Assembly: GCF_030936135.1 (NCBI RefSeq)
Contig: NC_082617.1
Span: 3,654,001-3,718,000, forward strand
Reading direction: 5' to 3'
Source: Gavia stellata
Taxonomy: Eukaryota > Chordata > Aves > Gaviiformes > Gaviidae
Length of the DNA: 64,000 bases
Shown: positions 1 through 12,300 of the stretch, in pieces
Layout: the number at the start of each line of letters is the position of its first letter
Numbering within the stretch: position 1 is the first letter of the stretch
Program-made: the position numbers and the translations under genes
Notes under the pieces: generated by a model
Database searches by the model: none
What the model was told of the DNA's origin: nothing
Seen by the model: only the letters and a program-made list of their open reading frames with translations

Positions 1-69
1 CGCCGAGCCCAGGGAGCCCGACGAGGAGGAGGAGGAGTGCACCGACACGCCGTCCAGCTCCGCGCTCAT
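1..69 (-). CDS. WHRN: Whirlin, N-terminal start of exon 1 (partial, cut by window edge)
   Basis: Reading the minus strand from an ATG at 69-67 gives 23 codons that begin MSAELDGVSV, continue through a histidine and six serines, and end GSLGSA. This matches the start of vertebrate whirlin (human MNAPLDGLSV, a serine stretch, then GSLGSA). Whirlin is a PDZ scaffold of stereocilia tips and the photoreceptor periciliary membrane; the harmonin-N-like and PDZ domains lie beyond the left edge. The identification rests on this short leader, the CpG-rich sequence just upstream, and the position divergent from ATP6V1G1, as in human 9q32. The serine run is longer than the human one and is coded by repeated TCC/TCG triplets. 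I see no alternative family. Confidence 0.85.
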   Translation of the reverse strand, partial: MSAELDGVSVHSSSSSSGSLGSA

Positions 70-780
70 GGCGCCGCGCGGGGCAGGACCGGCCCCGACC
101 GGCCCGAACCGGACCCCGCCGCCCCGGCCGGCGCCGCACGCGCCACTCCACCTGGCCGCGCGCTCGCCGGCGCCTCGCGGCGGCTCCCCAGGAAGTGACG
201 TGCCCGCCGTTGCCGGGAGACGGGTTATACAGAGCTGCCCCGGCGGCGGGACCGCGCCCCCCCCCCCGCCCCGCCCCGGCGCCCCGCCCCCGCGGGAGCG
301 GCAATTAGCGCGGCCGCCCGTCACCGCGCCTCACGGCCGGGGCGGGCACCGGCTGGACGGGGCGGCCTCAGCCCGGCCCCGGGGCCGCATAGGCTGAGGC
401 CTGCGTGCAGCTCATCGCAGCGGTGAGCCGCGCGGTACCAGCGGCCGCCTCGGTCAGGGAGCCGGGCCCGGGGTGAGGCGGCGCAGGCGGGAGCGGCCTG
501 GCTGGAGGAACGGCAGGTCAGGGCGGCCAGCGGCGACATAAAGGCCTTCCACTCTTCCTCGGGCCCGGCCTCCCACCCGCAGAGCGGGGGAAGATGGCTT
601 TTCCCGGGCCCGTCCCTCCCGCAGGAGGGCTTCCACGGCCACGCAGGACCCCACACGGCGCCCAGCGCCTCAGCACGGCGCGTGGGAAGGGGACGCGCAG
701 GAAAGCCACGCTGGCGAGCGAGCGGGAGGAATGGGCCTACGGCCCGGGAGAGCAGCCCAGCCGGGGCACAGGGCGCCCGT
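70..780 (-). promoter_or_regulatory. WHRN: WHRN 5' leader and CpG-island promoter
   Basis: The stretch is very GC- and CpG-rich up to about 780, then turns AT-rich abruptly near 840. It lies immediately 5' of the WHRN start on the minus strand, so it must contain the leader and probably the transcription start. It has several GC boxes and a C-tract at about 257-270. An ETS/CRE-like composite lies at 190-201 and an RFX-like half match at 209-221. No plus-strand gene was recognised, although CpG islands often fire in both directions. The exact start site cannot be read from sequence. Confidence 0.65.
190..201. promoter_or_regulatory. ETS-CRE composite site in the WHRN promoter
   Basis: AGGAAGTGACGT joins an ETS core (GGAA) to a CRE half site (TGACGT) at the spacing of the known promoter-proximal ETS/CREB composite. 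It lies about 120 bases upstream of the WHRN ATG. Only the motif is seen; binding is inferred. Confidence 0.45.
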
Positions 781-3700
781 TACTTGACCCGCAGGGCTGT
801 TTCTCCATTGCCCAGTGTGCCCAACAGCGGATTGTCGTTCAGTTATAGCACGGGTAATTATAACTGGCAAGTTACAATTCTGGTAACTCATCCATTCAGC
901 CATGATTCAGCAGAGAACTTCAGCACTGGCTCCATTTTAACCACAAGTCAATAGGATTTAGGCACAGGCATTACTGGCAGGGAGTTGAAGCAATTGATGA
1001 TGTCAGGCTTGAAGTCAAACCCAAACTTGCTGCAAGCAACACCCCCTTCATTTAGCAAATGCTGGCCAAGTCAGGTGCCCCAGAGAAGCCCTTCCTGTGA
1101 CGGATCCTGGAGATCTAGATCCAGCGATCAACGAGCTGGCAGGGCCGGAGGCAGCCGGAATTGCAAACCGCAGCATGGATAGGTGGGATTCAGGGGAGCA
1201 CGTCCTTGCCTGGGACACTGCCAGACGCCTAGCCACCCTCTTCTCTGCTTCCACACCCCCGACTTGTGACTACAGAGCCAGAAGTGAAGTGTCAAGATTA
1301 GAAGTCAGCGCAGAAATCCAGGGACTGCTCTGCCAGTTGCTGGATGAATTACTTCTTACTACAGGAGGTTTTAGTTTCTTTTACATCTCTCCAGCACTGA
1401 GCAAAGACCATTTTCCATCTCAGTTGTTCGCAATCTTTCTGTCTTCGCTGAAGCACCTTCTATCCACTGCAGTAGAGGAGTATTAAACCTAATTTATCAG
1501 ATGCATCTTGATAGCAATAGAATTCATTTTGTTCATGGATATGATGGAAGAGCTTTAACAGCTGCATTACAAGTAGTTTTATGTATTAAAGCTTCATTGG
1601 AGCTTTCAATGCCTTGTTTAAAACAAAACTAAACAAAGCAGATTGCTAATTGAAATTCGGGTTCTAACTGTGGGTGATAAATAAGCAGATGGAACAGTCA
1701 ACATTACTGGAAAAAAGGGACAATATAGGACAGAAAAGTGAGTAAAAACAAAAATACGCCTACATGAGCCAAACAAAACAAGAGAAGGGCAAAAAAGGTA
1801 TTGCATGTCTTTGAATTGCACTCAAACACGATTTTAATGCTTAGTATCCCACTGAAAGACTCCTCTATTTAAAGTACTGCTATTCCCACAAGTGCAGTAT
1901 CTGAGCATCTCCAACCTTTTTTTACCCTACGAGAAGACACCAAGCCTGTTAACACAAGCAGATGCAGAAAGAGCTGCCCCTGCACTAGCCCCAGACTAGA
2001 GTAGCACATCCAGTTCTTCCCACTTCGGCAGAGCACGGCAATGCCCAAACCAGAGCCGCCGCGGGCATTCAACGACCAAAGCTGCCCAGCGGTGGCATTT
2101 GGTCCCTGGTATTGTGACCACTACTCCAGAAACTATCACAAAACCAGTTTCCCAAGCCTACAACAAGTTCAATCCAATGCCACCCGTCAGAAACGTGCAC
2201 AATGTCCACACGAGTAGCTGCATTTGGAAATAATTCTGTTTTCTTGCTGCTGTGACAGCCCTGCCCCATCCAGCTGCTACTTGCTGTAGGACAGCTCCAA
2301 GGCACCCCTTTAGAGCAGGGCTGGATGTGATGCCAGTTCTAGTGTCTGCTCACAGAACGCATACAAAGTTTTAATCCCCAGTTGTTTTAGAGATTTAGAT
2401 TATTCACACATTGTGCGAGTTAGATCATCATCATATACTGTCCAGCCAGGGACCCCCACTGCTTTTCCTTTGGAGAAGAAAGGGATTGAGATCTTCTCGT
2501 AGAACCTCAGCTTTGAAGCGAAGCTGATTAATTTCTAGGGGCTTTATCCTTTCCACTGCTTTAAGCACCTCAGCCACGCAGTCGAGAGAGCGCAGTACGT
2601 GGCCTTGGGCCAGAGGGGAAAGAGGGGGTTCATCCAGCTCTTGGGCACAGGAGCGTTCCCACACCTGAGTAAAACCTCTCAAAGCTTTCTCAGCACAAGT
2701 AACACCGCTGATCTAATGCCTCACAGCAGCTTGCAATACCCGTGTAGGACTGCGTAGCTCAATGGGCCAGATTCTCACTACTGTAAATCAAAATAGTCCT
2801 TTCAGAAAGGGAGCTCTGCCAGCTGGGGAGTTGGCAGCAAGGGCTCAGAATGGAAAGCCAATGCCAGGTACAAATGGCATTACTCTGCAAACATCCAGGG
2901 AAGCAGTCTGTTGGAGCTGAGATCAGTGAACGCTGAGAGTCCACATGCATTCCTAGGGCAACTCCTGGCTGAGCTGGACCTTTGTTAACTGGAGGGGCTA
3001 CGCAGACGCCAGCAGTGAAGCCTCAGCACCCTCATGCACAGCTGGGAGCCGTTGGAGCAGCTGGACACTGCGTGGGCTCAACTCTCAAACAGCATCTCAG
3101 ATCCAACACCTAGCTTGCGCAGCAGAGCGCCTTAAGGCTAGCAAGAGCCAAAAAGGCGTTATTAATTTTCTTTTTTAAATCATCCTTGCAGCACAAAATA
3201 ATCCGATGCATTTGCTAAGTGCCAGATGAATAAATGGCCTAACCTTTCTGCTTTAATCCATTGTAATCACTTTCCAGAGCACTCCTTGAAAAGAGAGCTC
3301 CATGTTTCCAGAGCAGCTGTGCTTCTAATTAAAAGGCACTGTAGCAAGAAGACAACGAAACATAATTCTGGTTGGAAATGCCTTGCTGCAGAGTTGGAGG
3401 ACTGAGCTGAACTGCGAGGAGGGCCAGGGAGGAGCCGCAGCTGCCGGTGCTGCTAGGCTCCTTAAGAGAGTATTAGGAGATGGCTGGCACTTGGGGCTGC
3501 CTCTTGGCTAAATCCCTCTTTAGCAGATTGGCTCCCAATCCTCTCTCCCTGGCTGGCTGGACTGGTTTGTGTGGCTTGAACATGCGCTTTCCTCAGCATG
3601 GGCAAGAATCAGCTGAGCGCTGCAGTTAAGCAGTCCACAGAAATAGCCAATGCAGGGGAAAAAGCATCTTGAGGGTTTTCTAACAGAAGTCCTGCATACG

Positions 3701-5590
3701 GCGGGTTCCAGCACCACCTCACCATTTGTCTTGCGGTAACACTAAACCCGGCACAATTCAGATAAGTTCCCCACTGTGATGGGAGCTGCAGAAACAGCGG
3801 AGACTTGTGCTCCACCTCTTCAGCTGCACGTATAACAGGCAGAAGTCGGATTTAAAGAAAAGCCCTAGGAGCAGTGAGAAATCGTCATTTCAAGGGGGAT
3901 TTTCTAAGCTCTGAGTTATGAGCATAAATGTAATCCACTCACAACAGGAATGTTTCCAATTTATGGGCGCTGCCACGCTTAATCAGACCAAGTTCAATTT
4001 GACACGTCCCAGCCAACAGGCAGGGGTAGATGCTTCAGAGCATGGTTCAGGCAGGCAGAGGAGGTAGGGAACTCAGACACTTCTTATATCCTTCTGTATC
4101 TGCATATCTACAAATCTTCACGCTCACATTGCTCAGTGCCACACTGAGATTGTTACTGAGCAAAGCCAGCCTGAAACAGGTTCAACTGGGTGGGAATTTG
4201 TTGTTTTCCATTGTGCAAGAGAAGTCCAAAGATGAGAATTTTAGCTCCAGACCACTGAGACATACTGTTTTCCATAGGGTGGACACCACAGGGTTACAGT
4301 TTATCAGTCATTTAGATACTGCCTGGATTAAAAAGTTAATCAGATCAGAGGGCAATAGTTTCACCTATATTACCAGAAATATTTTGTTTTAATGCCACTG
4401 GAATGCTTTGGCACTTATTAAAACCCAAAGTCAAAGCAAATTAAAACAAAACCACATTTTGGGAAAGCATTTGCTTTAGATAAAGCTACATTTTCTGGTG
4501 AAAAAACCCTTCCAACTAAAAGAAGTTTCACCCAGATTTGCCTGCAGTCATCTCTGTACTGTGCCAACACCACTGAGTGTAACCCTGCATCACAGTGCCA
4601 GGCGATTTAAAAACTGCAATCCTCCTCCCCTCCCCGGCAGTTCCTTGCACTTACGCTCTCTCTATTCCTTTTTGAAATGCCTGAAAGAAAAAGCCGCTTG
4701 CGTCACTGGCTTTTTTGGCTTTTAATGCCCAGCACAAATCACCTGTAAGTCACAATGTAGGCCTGGATGTTACGGATGGGTGAAACAGAGACTTGCTGAG
4801 GATCAGTCTTTGTCATTGCCTGGTCTCTCATTTGGGCACCTTGGCTGTTAAACTTCTCGGTGTATAAAGGACATGGATCCTGCCCACGAGGGTTGACTGT
4901 CCTTGGGTGTGAGAGGCAAAGTCTCCAGACCAGTGGCGTAGGCAACACATGCCGAAGGAGCCAGCCTCAGGGGTGCAAATAACTCGCTCCATGGGACTGG
5001 GCTTATTTATATTAACTGTGGAAATCATCAAGCAAATTCAATATTCTCACATAGATGAGCTGGGTGGCAGAGGGGGACTAGCGGGATTTGCCTGTGAAGT
5101 TGCAGGATGCTTTGACAGAGGGGAGAGCACAGACTCTTTACCCTCAGTGCTGCCTTTATGCATGATCTGGGGTCTACCTCGCACACGGGGGATGCCATGG
5201 AACAAATTTATGCCTCCAACCCTGAATTCTCCTCCTGCTGGGTACATCACCTCCCCAGCCCAGTGGCCTAATTCATCCCCACCCGTCAGGCAAGGGCTGC
5301 CTCACACTGGGTGTCTGTACACCAGAGCCTTGACTTCTCTAGGAGCTACAGTTGAGGCACCCAAGGCAGTGCAGCACATCACACATGAGCTGTGATGCTT
5401 CTGACAGCAGTCACTGCAGCTGGGGAGTACTGAATGCATTTGAGGGAAGTACAGTCCCTTTCTGAAGGGCTCTCTTAATACATCCGACAATTTCAGAACA
5501 GGCCTGAGCTTTGCAGAGCTCATTTGCCTGGGTTCAGCCTCCCAGCAGGTGGGAAATTCAGGGGCTTCAATTAGATTAGCTCTGTGTGAG

Positions 5591-5655
5591 TGAAGCTATT
5601 TACCTAATTTGAAGACATTTATCTAATTCAAATAAATTTATCTAAGTCTACTACT
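5591..5655. repeat. Degenerate AT-rich tandem repeat
   Basis: Three diverged copies of a roughly 20-base unit carry the core TTTATCTAA (first copy TTTACCTAA), spaced about 22-25 bases apart and joined by AATTTGAAGACA or AATTCAAATAAA. Confidence 0.5.
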
Positions 5656-8600
5656 TGTGGAAGCCTGTCAGTCTGGCAGGATTTACAGGCCAACCTGCCC
5701 ACATTTTCTGCAGCGGTGGAAACCCAGCTGCCTGACTGCACTGGTACACACTATCTCTGTAGGTCTGCCTCAGGAGCACACCTCAGCCCAGCAAGCAGTA
5801 TAACTCAGCTTCAAGGTCTAATGGCACAGATGTGGGGGAACACACACATCTGGGGAAAGAGGGAGATTACTCCCTACAGCTCCTCACTCAGGCGCTCTGC
5901 TTTTCTGTGCATCTATCACAATAGACTGTCCCGTGTCCTAGGGGCAAGTGCACACAAAAAAGTCACCGGGAAGCGGCTCACTCCTGCTGTGACAAGCCTG
6001 AAATACTGCCAGAGCACCAGGTGGTTCTCTCTTCCTCAGGCATATTCACCACACCAGAGGTTTTGCACTGCTCAGAGTTCTGCTCCCTATTCAACCGTTG
6101 CCACAGAGTCAGTGGGTGACGTGCTTATGCCATGGGAGCCTAGGGGAGAGTGAACCTTCCCATGAGCATCCCTTTCCTAGTGGGGATGATTTACATCAAG
6201 TTTCCTCCACTCACTCAGAGCAGTAATAGGGCTGCAGGGTCACACTCTTTATCAAAAGCATCAGCGCTCATCTTCTCCAGCCTGCAAACCCATCCCTGCC
6301 AGGCTGGAGAGGGATGCTATGTGCTCTGTTATTACAACACTGCAAGAAGACAATCAAAAGAAAAGAAGAGGTTGATGAGGTACTAATCACTATTGATTTT
6401 TAGTATATAATACAATAAATACCTGCTGCCATCGATTAAATGTATCAGGGCAAAGACATCCAATCAATCACATCAGCCATTTGATTTTCTTTTTCAAAAT
6501 TAATTTCATACCATCAGGGCAATGCTGAGAGATGCCAGAGGACCGGTATCTAGCCCGAGGAGCACGGCTGGCTGAGCCGCGACAGCCTCAATTCCCTCCC
6601 TGCCGTGCCAAACTTCGCTCATGGGGCTCCATGAGGTTTCATTGAAAAGGCCACAGTGGGGAAGGAGGAGCATGGAGGGGTAGGAAGAAAAGCCAGGACA
6701 AACTTGAATCCTGGATCCTTTCTCTGCAGGCTTTTACTTCTTTGCCTCCAGCCCAAAACTCATTTTCTTGTAGAAATTAAGCATTCAGTGGGACAAATAT
6801 TGGTTTTAGTAAAAACATTGTTCTGAATGCTGATTGTCCTCCTAAAGTGAGAAAAGTCCAATAGGAAACAAAAAGTTTCAGAGTTGTCATAACATTTCTG
6901 AAACTCCCCAGAAGAGAAGGAAAAGTGCTCAGATTTTCTTAGGGAGACGAAGATGAAAGAAACCCCCTACAACCAGGTGTAGGTCCAGCCTCAAGAGGTG
7001 ATGGACGGCAGCACAGTGCTATGCTGAAGCCTGCATAACTCCAGAGCATTGCAGGGCGTTTCTGACTGCGCCAGACAGGCAAGTGGCTGGGCTGCCAGTC
7101 GAGGATGAGACTAATTAAGGCTGTGATCCCCTAACTCACACACACTAATGCCCGTGGATAGATCTCTAATGCTCTCAATTTATGCTCATTAGCACAGGCA
7201 GCAAAGACAAGACAAGCATGTTATGTCATCGTTTAAATCCTGTCACATTTCCCCAGTGACTCTGATTACATTTAGAAATATTTATTCCCTTCCCCCGAGG
7301 CAGGATTGGCTTGCCCTGGAAGCTCTGAACCCAGCAGATTTGCTCCAAGCAAAGCTCCCACACATGGCAGTGGTGAACTGATCCCCAGCCCTCTCCTTCC
7401 CTGTGCCCTAAGGAAAGTGGAATTCTCCTGGTACAAGTTTTGAAGGCATCAGCTCATCCTTCCGTGATTTTCAACATGACTTTACATCTCAGACTAGAAT
7501 TAAACTGAATATTTCCTAGTCACCTTTGCATGAGGAGGGAGAACCATACCAGTAGACATGTGAGTATGTGGCTGTGCATCAACAGTCATACTTCAGTTAA
7601 ATAAGCATAAAACACTTTTGCAGGCAGAAGCAGCCAATTTTTCTTGTAAGTCAACAAGCAGGAGTGACAAGAATAAATATTTATGGACCCATCCTTCACT
7701 CATCAGTACCAGCTGTATTTATACCAACCCTCCTTATCCCCAGAGGGTGGTTTCAGCCTTCTGCCCTCCTGAGTCTCTCCTGCCTTCACTGCCTAGTGAC
7801 CTGATGGTGACAGGGTGGTTGGAGGAGTTTAACTCCCCAGGGACTCTGGCCAGCCAGTACTCGCCGGGTACTCAGCAGCAGTGTCCTCAGAGAGAAGCAG
7901 GGGAGGGGGGGAAGTGACATAAGTCTTTATGGGGCAGAGCACTGCATTACAGCACTGGTCACAAGCACACCTGCTCCTATCCGAGGGGAAGGAATGTCTC
8001 CCACTGAGTTCAATGCAGGCTGGATCAGGCCCATTCGCTCTTCCTAGGAGCCAGCTATTTCCATGATCATTTTGCAGAAGCTCCAGAGGAAGAAGACCTG
8101 ACCAGGAGCACAAGGGACAGCCCAGAGCACCCTCGCTACCCCCCAGCCACAGATGCAGCCCCACAGCACATCCATCCCATCCCACTTCTGCTTTGTTTCC
8201 CCAGCTGGGCTGTAGAATAGATGATGATGTAGGTCTGAGACCTCTGCACCTCTGCTGTCCTCCCTTTAGCACTGCAGACAGCACCAGCAGGCACTTGGTG
8301 AGGCTTTTATTGCAGGATCTCCCAGGGGAAGGGCTTAATTACTTTTGTTACAGCAATTGTGGATTTTAGACCTTGCATATCAAAGCGGGGAAAGGAAGAA
8401 GTAACAGAAACCTGGATGGAGTCACATCTGAATTAAGAGAATGGGTTTATACTAGATGGCACCTGATCTTGCCATTTTAGATGCAAAGAGTAAAGCCACC
8501 AGGTTTATTATACCTAATGACGTTATTCTTTTACTCGGAGCTGGCTTTGTGGCCCTCCCTCAGCTCCCAGCAGCAGTAATGCACAAAGTGCAGCAAGCCC

Positions 8601-9331
8601 AGCAGCCAGTGTGCTGCTGTGAATGTTAAACACTCTTTGCATAACCCCAGTCCGAATCTCTTTGGAGATGCTCAAGTACCCAGGTTTGCTCAGCCCAAGC
8701 CGCTTTCCAACAGCCACTTTCAAAGGCCCAGTCTTTTTTCAGCAACTTGCCAGCCAGGCTTCGTGTAACCTGAAGAACCTCCTCACTCTGTAGAAGCAAA
8801 GGGAGTTAGAAGGGCTCTGTCCCTCACCGATTTAACTTGGTGTTAACAGGCAGCAAAGCTGCTACAGGGCCATAATGTGGTTAATCCAGCTGATACAAAC
8901 CACCCACCCTGAACACAGCACTACTGCAACAGCCACTCAGGCATGCGAGGACATTCCGGCTCCGCTGCAGAGCCTAAGATGTGGCACAGATATGCCAAAC
9001 CCAACCGCAAGCTCAAGGCCCTTATCCCAGCTGCTTCCTGGGAGGACATGGACAGCACTGTGATAAGAGCTGAAGACACAAGAAAGCGGCCATGGTCTTT
9101 GCAGCAGTGATGCACGAGCAGCCCGAGGACCTGCCCACAGAGGCATATGTGGATGGAGGGCTTACAGGAATCACTGCTCCACACTGCACATGGAATGATT
9201 CAATGTCTTGCTCTGAGACAAGAGGGAAATGCCACCGTCTGGGAAGGGGAGAAAAGGAGACTCAGCCTCAGGTTTGCTCCTAATACAGCATCCTCTCTCC
9301 CTCTGCCATCGAGGGCCAAACACACTGAAGG

Positions 9332-9357
9332 TGGAAGCTGGCCTCAGCCAGCTTCCA
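9332..9357. repeat. Perfect inverted repeat, 11-bp stem and 4-base loop
   Basis: TGGAAGCTGGC at 9,332-9,342 pairs exactly with GCCAGCTTCCA at 9,347-9,357 around the loop CTCA. It could form a cruciform or RNA hairpin. The stem is too short for a microRNA precursor, and no T-run follows. Confidence 0.6.
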
Positions 9358-12300
9358 TTTCCTGAATTACCAGCCTGAACCTGAGCTAGAGCTGCCCACC
9401 CCATCCAGCCTCTGCCCCTAAATGCTATTAATGAGATTTCCATCTAAATAAAAGCTGGTAAGAGCTAAATAAAACTAAGTGGGTGAGTGAGGAAATGATC
9501 CCTCCACAGATCGGTGGCAGAGCCAGAAACAGGTCTCAGCCCAGCATCCCAGTCCCTCACCTGGACTATTCTGCCTCTTGGAGTCTACCCTGGACTGGGG
9601 AAGAGATTTCTGCTCCTGGTAGGTATGCAGCACCTTCGCAACAAGTCTCAGAGCAAGGTCACTATCATGCTGCTCTGAAAACAGTCGTAGGGAAATTACT
9701 CTGTCTCTCCCAAGCACAGATAGGCATTGCTTCAGCAGGAGGCAGCAGCTAGATTACATGAGATAATTTAGTAGATGACATTAAACCATCTCATTTAGTC
9801 TGGAATAAAAATATCTTCATTCAGCCTAAGCTATATTAACATACCTGAATTCATAGTAAGTTTCGAATAGCTGCTCACCTGGGCAGTGGAATGAAGATTG
9901 CCTCCTCCAAGCCAACATCTCCCTGTCATCATGTCCTTGCTGGAAATCAGGAATGACAGCAGGGACTACTGGAGTAAATGGATTCTCACGTGGCCTAAAT
10001 CTTCCTCTTTGGTACAACAGATTTAATTTTCCAGCTTTCCTATATGAATTGCTTTTCACCTTCTTCCTGGTGTGGGCCCATGGCTTCCAGCTAATAGAAA
10101 GCAGAGATGAATTCTGCTGCATCTCAAGCAGCTGTTGCTCTATTTTGACTTAATGCTGTGCTGTAAGCAGAGCTACGACTAAAGCGATTGAGTTAATAGT
10201 ATCCTGAATGAGACAAGCAACAGGGAGAAGAGATGTAATGGGATGCAGTGAGGAGGGATCTTTTAAGCAGTGGTTTATCTGACAAATTCTGCAGTTATAC
10301 ATCCTGTGCTCTGATTTCCACTGCAGCCCATCAGCAGACAGAGGAAAACAATTTTTACATGGCATAAGCAGAAGAGAAGCAATCAAATCCTTGCTCCCAG
10401 TGCAAGACTCAAGGGCCCTGAGGGGCCCCCCCCATAAGAGGGCCCTCCCCTCTTATAACCTCCAGTCTGCCTTTCCCAGGTGCTCTCCTACTAATAAACA
10501 CTCATCAGGGTTTGAAGGCTTCCACCACCTGAGCCCCTTCTTGCTTCCCCTCCTAGGATTTCCGTGGGAGAGGTGCTGTGTCTTGAGGGCTGTCGACTCC
10601 TTGAACAAAATATTTCCTGTAAATGAGCCACCGGTGCAGCTGGATGGCCACTGCTCCATTGCTGCGTGGCCTGTGCTAGATGTGGAAGTGGCTCGTGTTC
10701 CCTTTGCTCGTTCAGCTCAGAAGAAGCTCTCAGAGCTGCAGAGGCGTGTCGGACAGGGTGGTCCCCATCTGCAGCTTGCAAGTCTCTTTCTGTGCTATAA
10801 GGGACACAAGCGTAGAGTGCCCAATGCCACCTTGGCTTCCCACCCTTCCTGCTTGCTTCTTGTAGTGTCCGTAGCTTTGCTGGCTCAGGACGTGCCCTTC
10901 CTTCCCCGGGGAAGGGAGTGTCTATGCTTCCCTGCACTAGTTTTAAACAAGCTTCCCAGTGACAGAAAGTTTGCTGAGTTTTGGCACAAGTAGTTACCAT
11001 TTAAATTAATTTGTCTTTGAGAGCCATCAGTGCTGTAGCTGAGGCCGCAGCTTTGGTAGCACCATGCAGGCTGGGTAACGCAGCACCCAGGAGCTGCACT
11101 CCCTGCAGAATGAGCCCCGTTCCACAGCATTTTAGCAGTCTGTGTTAGGAGATATTTCCTCATGTTTGAGCTAGGCAGCATTTTTTCTTCCTGGTTCAAA
11201 CCAGAGCATTTAAGTGGTAAATGAGATGCATTTGGGATATGTATAAAAATGGAGACAGATAGGCCAGGAGGCTGTTCGCATTGCTAACCTTGGAAGTTCT
11301 GAACTACTGTTTATTTTGCTGCAGACAGGGGACTTTGCAAGGATTGTAACAAGAAATGCTAGCAACAGAAAGGCAAAAAGAAATCTTTCACACTATCAGA
11401 GTTGTCTGTGTCTTGTTCTAACATGGATGACTCTGCCCTTCCAAGCCAGCAGCAAGTTGTAGAAGACTATTTTTGTCAAAACCATCATTGCAAACACCGT
11501 TGAACTTCCTTTGACCTTCCAAGAACCAAATAATTTCCCTGATTTGGGTCATATGGATCAGGGACACATCCTCCAAAATAAGGATTGTCTGTAGTGTCAC
11601 ACACTTAACTATCAACCTCCTGCACCATAGATCTTCTGTTTTCCCCAAGCACCAGACTCTTTATTACTTCTTTCTCCTGAAGGCACAGATAGGAAGCCCA
11701 ATAGGCTGAGTGCTTGCTATTGCTATAAGCAGCCATCCACAGCAGACAGGAGCTCACCTCTAAGTTGTCACTTCAGGACAGTGCAAGAGGAAATCCCTAG
11801 CACTATGGTATTGTGGCACAAGAACAGCAAAGAGGACCTTTTATTTGATATGTAGCATACAATGCTTTAGAACAAATTTGAGAAAGAAAACACTTAAAGC
11901 CCAGATTTAAGTGGAAAATAGCGTAAAAGTCAACATGGCTAATGATCTGACAAGGAACATGCAAGGCTAATTTACTGCTTCTGTAAGTAGGATGTTTGAT
12001 TGAATAGGCACCAGAAAGGCATTAAATCCTGTAGGTGCTCTTTGGTAACAGCATCTGTAATGAGGCTGTGGTGGGAAATTTTTAGTGAAGTTGAAGAAAA
12101 CAGAGACAAGGAGAAAAACAGAGAGAGGACCTGGTGGAAGAAGAGATGGCAATGGTCACTGACAAGGGGTCCTGACTGCAAGGAGCACAGGGATGGATTT
12201 CCTTTAAGGACCGGTTTTGCTTAATAACTCTTTACTCACTCTGGCAAGAGGGTAGGACTGTGCAAATGAAGAGTGCTCCTTCGCTTTGGTACTCTTCCCC

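Noticed and set aside
10391-10993. 200-codon open frame on the plus strand, with a 169-codon frame on the opposite strand
   Set aside because: No resemblance to a known family and no domain-like pattern. Overlapping long frames on both strands point to composition rather than coding. There are no promoter or splice features around it.
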